Positions 16,401-31,558 of a DNA stretch of 64,000 nucleotides are shown in pieces. The stretch covers positions 29,937 through 93,936 of the forward strand of contig JAREIK010016192.1 in assembly GCA_029783825.1 (NCBI GenBank), in the 5' to 3' direction. This DNA comes from Sapria himalayana. Its lineage: Eukaryota; Streptophyta; Magnoliopsida; Malpighiales; Rafflesiaceae. The notes under the pieces are model-generated. The model made no database searches. It had not been told where the DNA came from and worked only from the letters and a program-made list of their open reading frames with translations. Position numbers and translations under genes: made by a program. Positions within the stretch are counted from its first letter, which is position 1. Each line of letters starts with the position of its first letter.

Positions 16401-19118
16401 ATAGAAAAATATATAGAACATATAGATTGACAGATGGACAGATAGATAGATATATGATTCATTGATAAATAGACAGACATATAGAGAGACATATATACAA
16501 ACTTATAGACAATACATAGAAAATAGATAGATTGATATTATATAGACAAATTGACATATAGATAGATAGTTAGATATACAGATAAATAGACAAATAGACA
16601 GTCGATAGGCAAACAAAAATATAGATAGATATATAGATAAATAAATAGATAGTAGATAGATAGATAGACAAATAGATAGCTGACAAATAGTTTGACAATA
16701 GACTGACATATATAAAGATAGATAGATAGACAGACAAACTAATTGGTAGACATTCAAAAAGACAGCACATTGATTGATTAATTGATAGATAGATAGATAT
16801 ATAGATAAAAAGATATACATATAGATAGAAGATCGATAGTTAGATTAATAGATAGATTGATAGACATATTGATAGATAGATTGAAAGATATATTAATAGA
16901 TAGATAGATGGATAGATAGAGAGATGGAGAGATAGATAGATTGATAAATAGATAGATAAATAGATACACAGATTGATAGATAGATTAATAGAAAAAGTAA
17001 TAGATAGATTGGTAGAAAGATTCATATATAAATTGATTGCAGATTGATAGATAGATTCATTAATTGATAGATTAATAGATTGATAGACAAATTGAAAGAC
17101 AAATAGATAGATTGCATGATAGAAAAATATATAGATAAATAGATAGATAGATAAATAAAAATATAGATATATAGATAAATAAACATATAGATAAATAGAT
17201 AGACAGATAAATAACATATAGATAGATAGATAGATAGTAGCTAGACACATACATAGACAGATATATAATAAATTATTAGAAAAATAGATAGATAAATAGA
17301 TAGATTGATAGTCAAATAGATAGAAGATAACTAGATAAAAAGATAGATAGAAAGATATATAAATATATAGACAAATAATTGAACATATAGATAGATTGAT
17401 AGATTGAGATTGATTGATAGATAGATACTTTGATAGATAGATAGATAGATAGATTATAGACAGATTGAAAGAAAAATAGACAGACATATAGATAGAAAGT
17501 TTGAAAGAAAGACAAATAGATAAACATATAATTAGATAGAATGATATATAGATAGAATTTTAGATATATAGAGAGATAGATAGTCATATAGTTATATAGA
17601 AAGATAGATATATAGATATACAAATAGATAGATAAACCGATAGATTGACATATTGATTTTCAAAAAGATAGATAGATAGAGTAGGTGGATAGATATATAA
17701 AAAGATAGATAGACAAATAGATAACAGATAGATAGACGGATAGTTAGACATAGATTTGAAAAGATATATAGAAAGATAAATAAATTATAGACCAATAGAT
17801 AGACAGATAGATAGACAAATAATTAAATAATTAGATAGGCAATATAGATAGATATAGAGACATATAAAGATAGACTTATATAGATAAATAGAAATTCAAA
17901 TAGATAAGATAGATAGATTGACATATAGATAGATAGATAGACAAATAGAAAAATAGATAGATAGATAGTTAGATAAATGATAGATAGTAGTTATAAAGAT
18001 AATTATATAGATAGATAGATAGACACTTAGATAGACAAATAGATAGATAAATAGATATTAAAATAGATAGATAGATAGATAGATAAACATATAGATAGAT
18101 AGATTGATAGAAATTTAGATAGAAAAATATAAAGACATAAGATATATAGATAGAAAGAGAAGTTAGACAAAAAGATAGACAGATAGATAGTAGATAGACA
18201 ATTAATAGTTAGAAAGACATACAAATAAATAGATAGACTGATTATATATATATATAGCAAGCTAGTAAGATAAATAGATTGATTGATTCATCGAAATTTA
18301 TATACAATTAATAATAGAAGATTGATAGATAGATTAAAAGATAGATAGATAGATAGATTAAAGTCAGATAGGTAGACAGATTGATATACATATTGATAGA
18401 AAGGTAAGAGATAGATAGATAGTGATATATATAGATAAATAGACATATAGTTATAAAAATATATAGGACATATAGATAGATAGATAGACGCATAAATAGA
18501 TATATAGATAGACTAATAGATTGACAGATATAGATAGATAGATAGATAGATATATAGACAGATATATAAATCCACATATGATAGACTATATATAGATCGA
18601 TAGATGGATAGATATACTTATAGTTAGATGGATAGAGCATTTGATAGATAGAAAGATAGATAAGCAAATAGAAAAATAGTCAGATAGATAGATAGATAAG
18701 TAGATAATAGTCAAATAGATAGACAAATCTATATTTAAATAGATAGATAGATAGATTGATTGATTAATAATTAGATTGATAGATTGATAGATAGAAAAAT
18801 AGAAAGATAGATAGACATATAGTAGATTGATTGATTGATTGACAACTGGATAGATAGTTTTATATATGATAAGAGGTAGTTAGACAAATAGGTTATACAA
18901 ATAAATTGTCATATTTATAGATTGATCAATAGACAGATAGTAAGAATGATAGATAAACTAATAGATAGATGGATAGATAGATAGAAAGAGAAATAGATAG
19001 ATAGATAGTTACATAAATATGTAAATAATTAGATACATAGATAACATAGATATATAGTCCAGATTGATATTTCAGATATATATATATAGATAGTTAGACA
19101 TATAGATATACACATGAT
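3333..19118. repeat. Degenerate TAGA/GATA array, main segment (about 15.8 kb)
   Basis: This is the same array as 1-2789 and the longest uninterrupted tract in the window. TAGA units dominate, with GACA, GATT and AATA variants and embedded pure runs: TA dinucleotides near 11539-11568, 12355-12387 and 13430-13456, GA near 1797-1810 style variants, and a GT run near 13046-13076. No break of unrelated sequence larger than about 100 bases is visible. It ends exactly where a CACTA terminus begins at 19119. GATA-rich arrays of this general kind are known from animals and plants, but this length and degeneracy are notable. There are no genes; all minus-strand ORFs are repeat translations. Confidence 0.95.
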
Positions 19119-19600
19119 CACTACAAAAAATTTTTTTAAGCTAAGGAAATTTAACTAGGCATATATTTCCTAGATAATTAGCTAGGGATTAAATAGGGAA
19201 TAACAATAGGATTTTTTATTTTATTAAATTGAAATTTTGTGATGGATTAGTGATGGATTAGCGATGAAATGTTTGCATGAAAATCTTTCATCGCTAAAAT
19301 CATCATAGATATCTGTGCAAATAAAGTTTGGAAATTTAGCGAATGAATTAGAGTGGAATTTCCCTAGCTAATTAGGATGAGACAAAACACATCGCTAAAT
19401 AGTTATCTAAATTTATGTTTTTATTGTTTTATATATAATTTAACGTGATTATTCCTTAAATGTTATTTTCTCAAATATTTGCCATTTAGTTAGGATTTTT
19501 CTCTATCTATTTGGATTATTGATAATTTCCATCCCAAATCTTTAATGATTAATTTTTTTAAGCATATTTATTTTAATATTTATCTAATTTCTATATTAAA
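19119..19600 (+). repeat. CACTA element A 5' terminal and subterminal region
   Basis: After the CACTAC end come repeated short motifs in both orientations: TAGCTAGGGA, GATGGATTAG, GCGATGAAAT and CATCGCTAAA. The first few hundred bases align by eye with the starts of element B (35264) and element C (62491), so the three belong to one family. In known CACTA elements such subterminal motifs bind the element-encoded ORF1/TNPA protein; that role is inferred here. Confidence 0.8.
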
Positions 19601-20880
19601 GGTATGTCATGGTCTATAGATGAGTGATCCTTGAAATATACAATCTCTTCATATAATAATAAAAATATTATATTATAAATTAAAAGTTAATAAATATATA
19701 AATACGAATACAAATGTATATTAAATTAAGCTAAATAACTATTTTTTTTATTATAAATTAATTAAAAAAGTATAGAAATTTTTTTTCTGAAATGTTTTTA
19801 GGATTTTAAATATTTGTATTAAAAAAACATTATATAATTTATATATAATTATAATAATTTTTAAATATTTTAATTAATAAATAAACATAAATAAAAATTT
19901 TACTAATAAAAGTAAAATAACAATTGTTTGATTAAATATAGAATTTATAAAAATATATGAATTAACTAATAAAAAAGAAAAATATTTATATTATTAAAGT
20001 AAAAAAAAATATTTTTGTGATAATAGGAATCTTTAAAAAATATAATCACTAAAAAATTTGAAAATTTGAATTATAAAAAAAATTCAAATTTTTCATAAAA
20101 TTTTAAATAAATAAAGTTGATATTTAAAGATTAATACATAGATATTAATTACATCAAAAATATTTTGATGATTTAAAAAATAAATATCTAAGTTAGGTTA
20201 TTAAATTAACAGTTAAAATATCAAATTTATAATGACTAAAAGATTCAAATCTTATGCCTTTATAATTATTTCATATTATATTAATAAAAAATAAATGAAT
20301 TCTTTAAATTTATAACCATATAAAATATATATAAATAATTTATTGAATTTTTACATCCAATTTGTATTATAGTTTCCTTATCAAAACATGCAATGACATT
20401 AAGCACTTAACATTTTCTATCTTTTAACGATGAAGAGCGGTGAAGCAAAACGGGACTAATGGAGCAACATATAAAATCTATCTCTTCTTGTACCAGGTAA
20501 TTTATCATTACTCTTCTCCTTCGGAATGCTATATACATATCTCTGACTCTTTCAATTTAAATTACCATTGGCAGAGTTTTGTTGTTATAGAATATTCGGG
20601 TTCGATTTTTTCCCCCAATTTTCCTTATTTTTCTTATATTTTCATATCACTTATATGATTTTTACTCTACACCAGTAATGAAATAATAAATGGTCAGTCT
20701 AAACTTTATTCTCTTACTATTTAAATTTTTTGGGTTTTATTCATTTCGAATACAAAATGTTTGCATATTGTTTTATGCTTCTGTAACTTAAGAAAAAAAA
20801 TTATGCTTAATGTTTTCTACTTCTGTTACATTAGAAAAAACAAACTTAATGTTTATGATTTCTTTTTTATTGTCTCCAAA
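19600..20880. other. AT-rich 5' arm of element A, no supported gene
   Basis: Very AT-rich DNA. The part up to about 20170 resembles the region behind the 5' end of element B (35690-36260). Around 20400-20660 the composition is less extreme and there is a 72-codon open frame beginning ATGAAGCAAAACGG-like sequence near 20440. It shows no domain I recognise, and could be a leader exon of the element or nothing. Confidence 0.5.
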
Positions 20881-23800
20881 AATATTATAAACAGATAATA
20901 TATATATATACTTTTATACTTTTATATAATCGTATGACATTATATATAAATGTATATACTATAATATATATAAAAGTATTACATTATATATAAACACTGA
21001 TATGTTTATCTAAACATATAATGTTATATATAAATATTTATACATATGTATTAATGTTTATAAATATCTATATAACATTTACATAAACCTATCCATTAAT
21101 ATAATTTTATATATAATAATTATATAATATATAAAATGTTTATACATTTTTGTAAATATGAATTAACATATTAATTTTATATAAATATAATATTTATAAT
21201 GTTTATATAAATGTGATATATATACTATATAAAAGTTATAAAAGTGTTACACATATATAATTATATAGAAATAACATGTATAAAAGATTTAAGCACAAAT
21301 ATTATATTTAAACACTTGTATAATTATATAATCATATGCCATTGTAAATATAAGTATTTATATCTATATTTATAATTATGTAAACTAATTTTAAACTATA
21401 TTATTACTAGGCATAACTATTTTTTTAACTATATAATAATTCATAACTATATGTATAATTCTGTATAACTATATTTCTAATAGAATATACTATATGTATA
21501 ATAATATAATTGTATTTTACTAAATGTATAACTATAAAAATATATATAAATTATATCTTTAACTACATATACATATTTATCTATTAGTGAATAACTATAT
21601 ATAAATATTTGTATAACTATGTAACACTCTATATAATTAAATAAACTATAGAATAATATAATTAAATCTATATATTTGTTTATAACGTTGTATACATTTA
21701 TATATAACTACTTATAACTACTTGTATGAATATATCTATATATAACTATATGTTTAACTATATATAACTATATTTTAACTATATATAACTCTATTTTTAA
21801 CTATATATAACTCTATTTTTAAAAATATATACTATGGGTATAAGAACAAATAACTATAAATAATTGTCTTTGACTATATGTATAAAAACATTTTTATATA
21901 TTAGTATATAAAAATGTATTTTGCTATATCTATGGCTATACATTACTATATGTATTAATATATAAAATTAAAATAAAAAATATATATCATACATGTATAA
22001 ATATCAATATAACTATATGTGTAACTATATGTATAACCACATGTATTTATATTTATAATTACATGTATAACAACATACAACATTATGTTTAACTACATGT
22101 GTATAACTATATATACATATATGTATTACTATATAACACTCTATATAATTAATATAAACTGTATTTGTAACTATGCATACATATATGATAATCTATATAT
22201 TTGTTTATAACTTTGTATACATTTATGTATAACTACATATACTACTTGTATGAATATATCAATATATAACTATATGTTTAACTATATATGACTCTATTTT
22301 TAACTATATATACTATAGTTATCATAACATATAACTATAATAATTGTCTCTGACTAAATGTAAAAGTATAAAAACATTATAAATAACTATATTTAATATA
22401 TAATTAACAACATATATTTAATATACATTTTAATATATTTGTATATAAAAATGTATTTTACTATATCTATACCTATAGATTACTATATTTACACATATAT
22501 AAAATTATATGAAAAAATATAAATACCTACATGTAGAAATATAAGTATATCTAGATAACTATATGTATAATCACAAGTAAATATATTTATAATTATTGTA
22601 TAACAACATACATAATTATGTTTAACTACATGTGTATAATTATATATAAATATTTGTATAATTATGTTACATGCTATATAATTAAAATAAACTATATTTA
22701 TAACTATGTATACATATATGTATACATATATGTATGCATATATGTATACATAAATGTAAATCTATATATTTGTCAATAATTTTGTATATATTTATGTATA
22801 AATACATATAACAACTTGTAAAAATATATCTATATATAACTTTTTTTAACTATATATACTATAGGTATAAAAACATATAACTATCAATAATTATATTTGA
22901 CTACATGTAAAACTATAAAAATAGTATACATATCTATATTTAAATATATAATTAACAACATTTATTTAATAGACATTTTTATATATTAGTATAAAAAATG
23001 TATTTTACTAATATAAATATAGAAAACTATATGTACACATATAAAATTATATGAAAAAATATATATACCTACATGTATAAATATAAGTATAACTATATCT
23101 GTAACTATATGTACAACCACATGTAACTATATTTATAATCAATATTTAATAACATACAACATTATATTTAACTGCATGTGTATAACTATATATAAATATT
23201 TTTATAACTATATAACACTCTTTATAATAAAAATAACAATATTAGTAACTATGTATGTATATGTATACATATATGTAAATATATATATTTGTCTATATCA
23301 TTGTATACTTTATGCTTAACTACATATAACTACTTGTATGAATATATCTATATATAATTATATGTTTAACTATATATAACTTATTTTTAACTATATATAC
23401 CATAAGTATAAGAAGATAAACTATAAATAATTGTCTTTGACTACATGTATAACTATAAAAACATTATAAATAACTATATTTAAATATATAATTAACAACA
23501 TATATACTATATATACATGTTTATATATTAGTATATAAAAATGTATTTTACTATATCTATACCTATATATAACTATATGTGTGCACATATAAATTTATAT
23601 GAAAAAAATATGATATGCCTACATATATACATATAAGTATAACTATATGTCTAACTATATGTATTACAACATGTAACTATATTTATAATTATGTATAACA
23701 ACATACAACACTATGTTTAACTACATGTAACACTCTATATAATAAAATATAACTATGTAACAACATGTAACTATGTAACTATGTAATTAAATATTGTATA

Positions 23801-24170
23801 ACTATGTAATTAATATTGAAACTATGTAACACATGTAACACATGTTTAACAACCTGTAACATGTAACTATGTAACTATGTAACTATGTAACTAATAATTA
23901 CAAACACTATTGTTTAACCTTACTCTATATAATTATTGTATAACTACATGTAACTATGTAACACTCTATATAATTAATATAAACTATATTTTATTATGTA
24001 TACATATATGTAAATTTATATATTTGGTTATAACTTTGTATCTATTTATGTATAACTAATTATAACTACTTGTATGAATATATCTATATATAACTATATT
24101 TGAACTATACCTAACTATTTATAACATACATATACTAGTTATACTAATAACATATAATTATAAATGGGAT
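20880..24170. repeat. AT-rich tandem repeat block, unit about 540 bp
   Basis: The block is built of TATAACTATATGT-like words. A larger period is visible: the landmark AACCACATGTA and its variants falls at about 22037, 22571, 23117 and 23667, spacing 534-550 bp. Each is followed by the same order of words (TATAATTACATGTATAACAA, then TTTAACTACATGTGTATAA, then GTATGAATATATCTATAT). Copies are clearest from about 21700 onward and degrade toward the left. The same unit occurs at 47040-48440 in the same orientation. No coding capacity is seen. Confidence 0.75.
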
Positions 24171-24454
24171 AATACAAATTTGTTGCGCTAACTTGACAAT
24201 TAAATGACAAAAGATATAATACAACAATATCTAAGCACATAGCTTTTTAATCCGATATAGCATGCTATTGAAATAAGTGTCGTACTCTCATCTAAATCAC
24301 CCCTTGGGCATCTGGCTCATATATGAGCTCATATATGACAAAGATTAATATATGATAGGTTAATTTAGAAGAAATTTTTGTTGTTCTTTTATGTATTTCC
24401 TCATTCTAACACTACATTCTCTGTCTCTCTCTCCATCTATCATTCTTTATGTGT

Positions 24455-24745
24455 CACACACACACACACACACACACTCTCTCTCTCTCTCTCTCTCTTT
24501 CTGTGTCGCTCTCTCTCTCTCTTGCTATTTTCTTTCTTGTAGTATTTCTTTTTTGCTTTCTCTTTTTCTCTATCCCTCTCTACCTCTCTCCCTCTCTCTC
24601 TTTTCCTTTCTCCCTTTATCTCCCTTCCCCTTTATCTCTCTCCATTTCTATATTTTTCTCTCTTCCACCTTTTCTCTCTCTTCCCCCTTTCTCTCTATTT
24701 CTCTCCCTCCTTTCTCTCTCTTTCTCTCCCTCCTTTCTCTTTCTC
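24455..24745. repeat. CA then CT-rich microsatellite tract
   Basis: A pure CA run (about 24455-24475) passes into CT repeats and then a long C/T-only stretch to about 24745. On the + strand this gives a Ser/Leu-rich open frame that runs on into the true ORF1 remnant. That frame is a by-product of the pyrimidine tract and not a protein. Such tracts can lie in the 5' leader of a plant transcript, which would fit its position just upstream of ORF1, but this is inference. Confidence 0.8.
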
Positions 24746-26636
24746 AACAAAGAAGTTCAGACATATCTATTGCACCAACATTCCAAAAAGATGACATTAA
24801 TAATGTTGAGCATGTGCATGTAGATGATGATCTAGTAAATTTATGTGACTCAAATGGTGGCCTAATAGAAATTAAAGATGATTAATTTCTATCTAAAGAT
24901 TAGTTGGAACTTCCATAAGAATCTGAAGAAATGTCAGAAGATTAATTAGAGAATGATAGTGATGCCAATAATTAAATTGGTATAATTATATTATAATATT
25001 AAACTATCAAAAACTTTTTATATTTGATGAAATCTATTGGTGTGTTTTATTATAAAATGCATGGTTGTTTATCATATCTCTATTATTTGTTCTATGTTTT
25101 TTTTGTATAGTAAATGGTGCCTAAAGGATGTGGCCATGGTGGAGGTGGAAGTGGACGTAGTAATAGACCAAATTTATCTAGTATTTTATACCATGTTGCA
25201 AATTAATTTCCATCTCATACCCACCTTATCCAGACTTAAACATCACAAACATCATCTCCATTTCTATCACCATCACTATCATTGACACCTTTACTATAAG
25301 CTTTATCAGATATATGCCCACCACCATTGTCCTTACTACAAACACTTTTGATCCATCACCATCTAGTACACTACATTTTACATCGATAGTTCCCCCATTT
25401 CCAAAACCATCGACATCATCAAATGTTTTGTCTTCTTCTACATTCAGTGTTAAGTTAGTAATTGAGAATGTAGATGAGAGATATAAGAAATATTTAAATA
25501 TTACTTGAATAAAATATTATGATGATCCTGTTTGTTGTTTTTTTAATATATAGTTATGATTTGCTTTTTTTTTTCAATGTTGGTTATTTATTTGTATAGT
25601 TATTATATCTCACAAGTGTTCGGCAATAATTACAAAGTCTTTCAAGAAAATGGTTGATTCTAAAGCATTATCATGGAATAAAGTCTGAATCAACAAAAGA
25701 GTCTAATTTTAATGACTTTAGGTAAAAATAATGAAACAAAGTATTGAAACTTAATTATCTAATTAGTCGACTATAATGTTGGTTTTATACAAGCAGTAAA
25801 TAATTATGTCCTTGTTATTAATATAATTTTTTGTTATTTTCTATATATAGAATCAGTGCACATGGGCACTCAAATTTGATGGAAAAATAAAGTCATTATC
25901 AGAGAGCAAAGCTACTGAACAGTATTTTGATTTTATCTAAAATTGAAGATTATAAAAGAAAGTCCTAATTTTATATCCGAGGATGGCTGGCTGGAGTGGC
26001 TAAAATATTGGGAGGAGCAAGATGTGAAGAAAAAATCAGAGATTACTAGTAAAAATTAAAGAACAGAAGTAGCCGAACTAGGTACATGAATGTCTAGTCA
26101 CACAGGAGGGTCAAAGTCGAGCATTGAGCATGCTCGAAATTTGGTATAATTTTAAAATTTTAAATATTTATATATTTAGTGGTTGTCCTGATAGTCTAAA
26201 TAAATTTATTGAGTGCATTGTTTTATTAATTTTGTTAAATTTTTTATCATTTGTTTTTTTATGACTTAATAAATACATACACTAGGCTGGAAAATTGGGT
26301 TGTGATCCTAATTTTTATGAGATTTTCATGAAGATACATGTGTAGAAAGCAGATGGTCAATTTGTTGACAAGTCTCAGATGATTGCTACAAGAATCTGTT
26401 ATATTAATAAAATATAATAGTAATACAGTAAATTTTGAAAGTTGTTTGTAATGTAAAATATAAAACAATTTTATGTATATCTATAATAGTATTTTTTCTT
26501 TTTTATCAGAAAACTAATGGAGGAATGTGTGACAACTGCTTCTCAACAAGTTGAGGTATCTATGGATCTTCAACCAATTCACTATGATCCTGTCTATTTG
26601 GAGACCATAGAAGGTCATAAAAAGTAGCGAGTGTAC
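24745..26636 (+). pseudogene. CACTA ORF1 (Ptta/En/Spm, Transposase_24-like), broken
   Basis: ORF1 of CACTA elements encodes a DNA-binding accessory protein that recognises subterminal motifs. The pieces occur in the expected order over about 1.9 kb, broken by stops and separated by likely AT-rich introns. Near 24820 there is an acidic part (VDDDLVNLCDSNGG), near 25110-25180 a Gly-rich stretch (MVPKGCGHGGGGSGRSNRP), and near 25990-26130 a tryptophan-rich part leading into KKKSEITSKN and the family-typical THTGGS-like segment (seen as TQEGQS). Near 26287-26400 LGCDPNFYEIFMKIHV, then ADGQFVDKSQMIATRICY; then MEECVTTASQQVE from 26517. Several in-frame stops occur, for example TAG inside the KIHV segment. 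It is cut at about 26636 by a GC-rich insert, and the coiled-coil C-terminus seen in element B is absent. Confidence 0.8.
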
Positions 26637-27083
26637 CATGTAGTGCCTGGCCCGGCATGGTTCAGTGAGGTTAGGCTGGACATGGGGCCCTCAGCCAGAA
26701 ATCAACTGGGTTTGGTCTAGTTCGGCCCGATTCGGGACAGGCCAAAGCCCTAATTCTTTTAAAAAATTATGGTTTCGTTGCTTGCCTCCATGCCACTATC
26801 ACCCTTTCATGGCTGGCTGGCTTCGCTCGTCCAGCCTCTGCTCATCATTACCACTCTCAGTGAGTGGTCAAGTGTGTCGTGCCCCAGCCAGGCCCTCATG
26901 TGGTGCTTGGCACCACATGCGGGCTGAATTCCCTCGGCCCTGCAGGGCACGACCGATGCCGATGGTGTGCCCGGAATGGGCCCGAGAATGTCATAGTAGC
27001 ATGCCGTGCCGGGCCAGGCACGGCCAAATCATAATGTGCATCATGTAGGGCCGGGCAGGCTGGGCCTATTTAATACCTCAAAT
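26637..27083. mobile_element. GC-rich hAT-like terminal or non-autonomous fragment
   Basis: A sharply GC-rich island in AT-rich DNA. Both ends carry GGCCCGGC/GCCGGGCC words: CTGGCCCGGCATGG near 26646, and CCGTGCCGGGCCAGGCACGG plus GGGCCGGGCAGGCTGGGCC from about 27003 to 27069. Clustered words of this sort are typical of Ac-like hAT subterminal regions. Homology with ORF1 of element B stops just after GAGTGTA at about 26632, so the island interrupts ORF1. At the right it passes directly into the TCTA array. I cannot fix an 8-bp target duplication, so it could be a small non-autonomous hAT or one end of a larger element. The 127-codon + frame over it is not a recognisable protein. Confidence 0.5.
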
Positions 27084-30000
27084 CAATCATCTATCTATCT
27101 ATCTATCTTTCTGTTAGTCTATCTATCTATTATTTTTTTATCTATCTGTACATCTATCTGTCAATATATCTGTCTACCTATTAATTATCTATCTATCTAT
27201 TTATCTATATATCTATCTATTTCTCCATCTATCTATCTATTCAACTATTGTCTATCTATAAATGTGTTAAATTTCTTTATATCTATCTATATATCTATCT
27301 TTCAAACTTTCTATTTATCTGTCTATCTATCTAGCTACAATAAGTCTATCTATCTATCTATATGTCTGTTTGTTTGTCTATATGTATGTCTATCTATCTA
27401 TCTATCTTTTTATATATCTATTTATCTATCAATATTGGTCAAGATATCTATCTATCTACATGTTGTCTATCTATCTATCTTTCCATATATCTATTTATAT
27501 GTCTATATATCTGTCAATCTTATTATCTATCAATCTATCTATAAATCTATCTATCTATGTATCTATCTATTTATTTACTTATCAATCTATATGTCTATTG
27601 ATTGATTTATCAATCTTTCTATTTATCTTTCTATCTATCTATTTTGTCATGTATCTTTTTATATATCTATTTGTCTATCTATCTCTTTATCTATTTGTCT
27701 ATCTATCTATCTATCAATTTGTATATCGATATATCTATCAATCAATCTATCTATCTCTCTATCAATATGTCTTTCAATCTATCTATCAATCTATTTATCA
27801 ATTAGTCTATCAATATATCTATCAATGTGTTATAAATGTATCTTTCTATATGTCTATCATTTGTCAATCTATTTATCTATCCAACTATTTATTTTTATGT
27901 CTATCTGCCTATATATCAATCTATCTATCATTATATGTATCTATATGTCTATCTATGTGCATATCTTTCTGTTTTTCTATATGTCTATCTATCTATATAG
28001 CTATGTATCTATCTATCTATTTATATATCAATTTGTCTATATAAATGTCTATCTATATATCGATCTATCTATATATGTTATCTAACTATTTGTATATCAA
28101 TCTATCTATCTATTTGTCTAGCTATTTGTTTATATATATGCCTATATATATGTCTATCTTTCTATCTATGTATCTACTATTATTCAATATATCTATTGGT
28201 CTATCTATTTGTATGTATCTCAATTATCTATCTAGCTATATATCTATCTAATAATCTATATATCTATGTATCTATGTATCTATCTATATATCTACCTATT
28301 TTTTGACTATCTATATTTCTATCAATCTATCTATCTATTTGTTTATCAATCATTCTATCTATCTATCTATATATCTGTCAATCTATGTGTTACCTATTTG
28401 TCTATCAATAAGACTATCAATCTTTCTATCAAACTGTCTGACTAGCTATCGATCTATCTATCTAATAAGCTATCTATCAATCTATATATCTACCAATCGA
28501 TATGTCATTCTATTTGACTATCTTTCTTTAAAACTAATTTTCTATCAATATGTCTATCAATTTGTATCTATCTATTAATAATATTATATTAGTCTATCTA
28601 ATCTATATATTTGTATATTATAAGTCTATCTATCTATCTTTTGTCTATTATCTTCTATATATGTATACTATCTAATCTATTGTCTATCTTTTTGTTTTTT
28701 TATCTATCTATATACCTACCTACTCTATCTGTCTATAAATGCATCTTAGTCTATCTGTCTACTATCTATCTATCTATATGTCTATTATCTATCTATCTAT
28801 CTATCTATCGATCTATCTATCTATATCTCAATCATATGTTGATCTATCTATCTATCTATCTGTCTATCTATCTACCTATCTATCTATTTATCTATCGATA
28901 TGTCGATGTCTCTATCAAACATTCTACTTTTCTATTTGTCTATCTTTTTATATATCTATTATCTCTATTATTATCTTTTCTCTATATATCAGTATATCTA
29001 ACTATATATTATCTAAATGTATATCTATCTATCTATTTGTCCATTTATCTATCAATCTATCTTTTTATTGATCTATCTAACTATCTATATGTCTATCTAT
29101 CATTCTATCAATCTCTTTATCAATCAATCTATCAATTTGTATATTAATCTCACTATTAATCTATCTATCATTCTTTCTATCTTTATCTATATATCTATAT
29201 ATCTATCTACCTATCTATTTATCTATCTGTTTTTCTATGCATATATCTATTTGTCTATCTATATATCAATCAATCTATCCATCTGCATGTATGTTTGTCA
29301 GTCTTTCTATTTATATATCTATCTATATGTCTATCTATCTATCACTATATCTATCTATGTATTTAGGCTATCTATTTGTCTATCTATCTATCTATCTGTT
29401 ATTTATTTGTCTATCTAGCTATCTGTCCATAAATATATCATTTTATCTCTCTTTCTATCTATCAATCAATCTAACATCGATATATAAGTCTATCTATCTA
29501 ACTACTATATATCTATTTGGCTATCCTAACTATCTATCTCTTTATCTAATTATTTATTTATTTGTTTATTTTTTATCTATCTATATATCTTTCTACATAT
29601 TTATGTAAAAAATCTATCAATCTATATATATATTTATCTTTCTATCTATCTATTTATATATATCTTTATCTATCTATCTAATAATAATTCAAACTATCTA
29701 ACTATCTATGTATCTATTGGTCGATATGTCTAACTATCTATATGTCTATCAATTTATATATCTTTTTGTCTATCTATCTATCAATAAATAATTTTATCAA
29801 TATGTCTATAAATTAGTCGATTAATCAATCAATCAATCAATCTGCCTATAAATCTTTCCATCAATCTATATATCAATCTATTTTTCTCTGTCTATCAATT
29901 GGTCTATCTATCTATCTGTCTATTTTCTATATATCAATGTAATTATCAGTCTATCAATTTTTCTATCAACCTGTCTATCACATTATTAATTATTTATCTA

Positions 30001-30479
30001 TAAATTTATTTATAAATCTTTATATCATTCAATCTTTTATGAATCTATATATCAATTTGTTTATCAAAACTTTCTATGTAATGATATGTCTATCTATTTT
30101 CTATATATCTAATTTCTTTCTATCTATCTTTCTATTTATCTATCATTCTATTATCTATATGTCAATCTTCTTTCTATTAAATAATTTATCTTTCACTCTT
30201 TATTTCAGTCTATCTATTAGTATATTTATCTATGCATCAATCTGTCATTATATCTCTCTGTCTATCTATTTGTCTATATATCTATCTATTTTTGTGTCAA
30301 ACGATCTCACTATCTAATTATCTACATATCTGTCTATCAATATATATCTATTTGTCTATCAATCTTCTATCAATTTGTATATTGATCTATCTATAAATCT
30401 TTGTATTAATCTATCTATCTATCAATATATTTTTCTTTCAATTTTCGATATTTGTATATATTTATATGTACAACTATCT

Positions 30480-31517
30480 ATCTATCTATCTCACTATTTA
30501 TCTATCTATCTACCTTTCTAACTATTTGTCTATAAATTTGTCTATCAATCTATCTATGTATTTAGTATCTATTTCTATCTATATATCATCTCTATTTGTC
30601 TATCTATTTGTTTATCTATATATCTATCTATCTATCTATCTATCTATCTACATATCTTTCTATCTAACTAAGTATCTGTCTATTTATCTATATATCTATT
30701 TATTTATCTATCTATCTTTTTGTCTATATATCTGTCTATATATTATCTATATATATGTTAATTTATCTATCTATCTATAAGTATATTAATCTGTCTATTT
30801 AATTATCTTTGTATCTATCTATCTAACTGTCTATCTATTTATCTTTTTATCTATCTATTTATTTTCTATCTATATATCTATATATCTTTATCTATTTGTC
30901 TAAAAATGTGTATAACACTCATTCTATATATCTATTTATCTATCTTTCTATCTGTTTTTCAATCTATCTAAAAATATATCAATCAATCTAATATATGTCT
31001 ATCAATCATTAAATCAAATATCTATTAATCTATCTATCAAAATTTTTATCTGTATATCTATTTATCTATCTTTTTATCAATATATCTATCAAATTATCCG
31101 TCTGTCTGTCTATCTATTTGTTTATCTATATGTCTATCTATTTGTCTAATGAGTTATTTATCTATCTATCTATCTAATATTTATCTATCTATCTACCTTT
31201 AACTATTTGTCTATCAATCTATCTATGTATCTATGTATCTATCTTTCTATCTATATATCATCTCTATTTGTCTATCTATTGTTTATCTATATATCTATCT
31301 ATCTATCTACATATCTTTCTATCTAACTATCTATCTGTCTATTTATCTATATATCTATTTATTTATCTAACAATCTTTTTGTCTATATATCTCTATATTA
31401 TTATCTATATATATTTTAATTTATCTATCTATCTATAAGTCTATTAATCTGTCTTTTAATTATCTTGTATCTATCTATCTAACTGTCTATCTATTTATCT
31501 TTCTATCTATCTATTTT

Positions 31518-31558
<41 letters not shown>

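Noticed and set aside
153..18667. Many minus-strand ORFs of 60-283 codons in the TAGA array
   Set aside because: They are pure Ser/Ile/Tyr/Leu repeat translations that exist because the TCTA strand lacks stops. There is no domain, no codon bias and no promoter.
1..19118. Centromeric or telomeric repeat
   Set aside because: There is no TTTAGGG telomere repeat and no 150-180-bp monomer; the unit is four bases.
24391..24885. 164-codon plus-strand ORF rich in Ser and Leu
   Set aside because: Most of it is the CA/CT microsatellite. Only the last 45 or so residues belong to the real ORF1 remnant.
26665..27048. 127-codon plus-strand ORF in the GC-rich island
   Set aside because: It lies over hAT-like non-coding terminal repeats and resembles no family.
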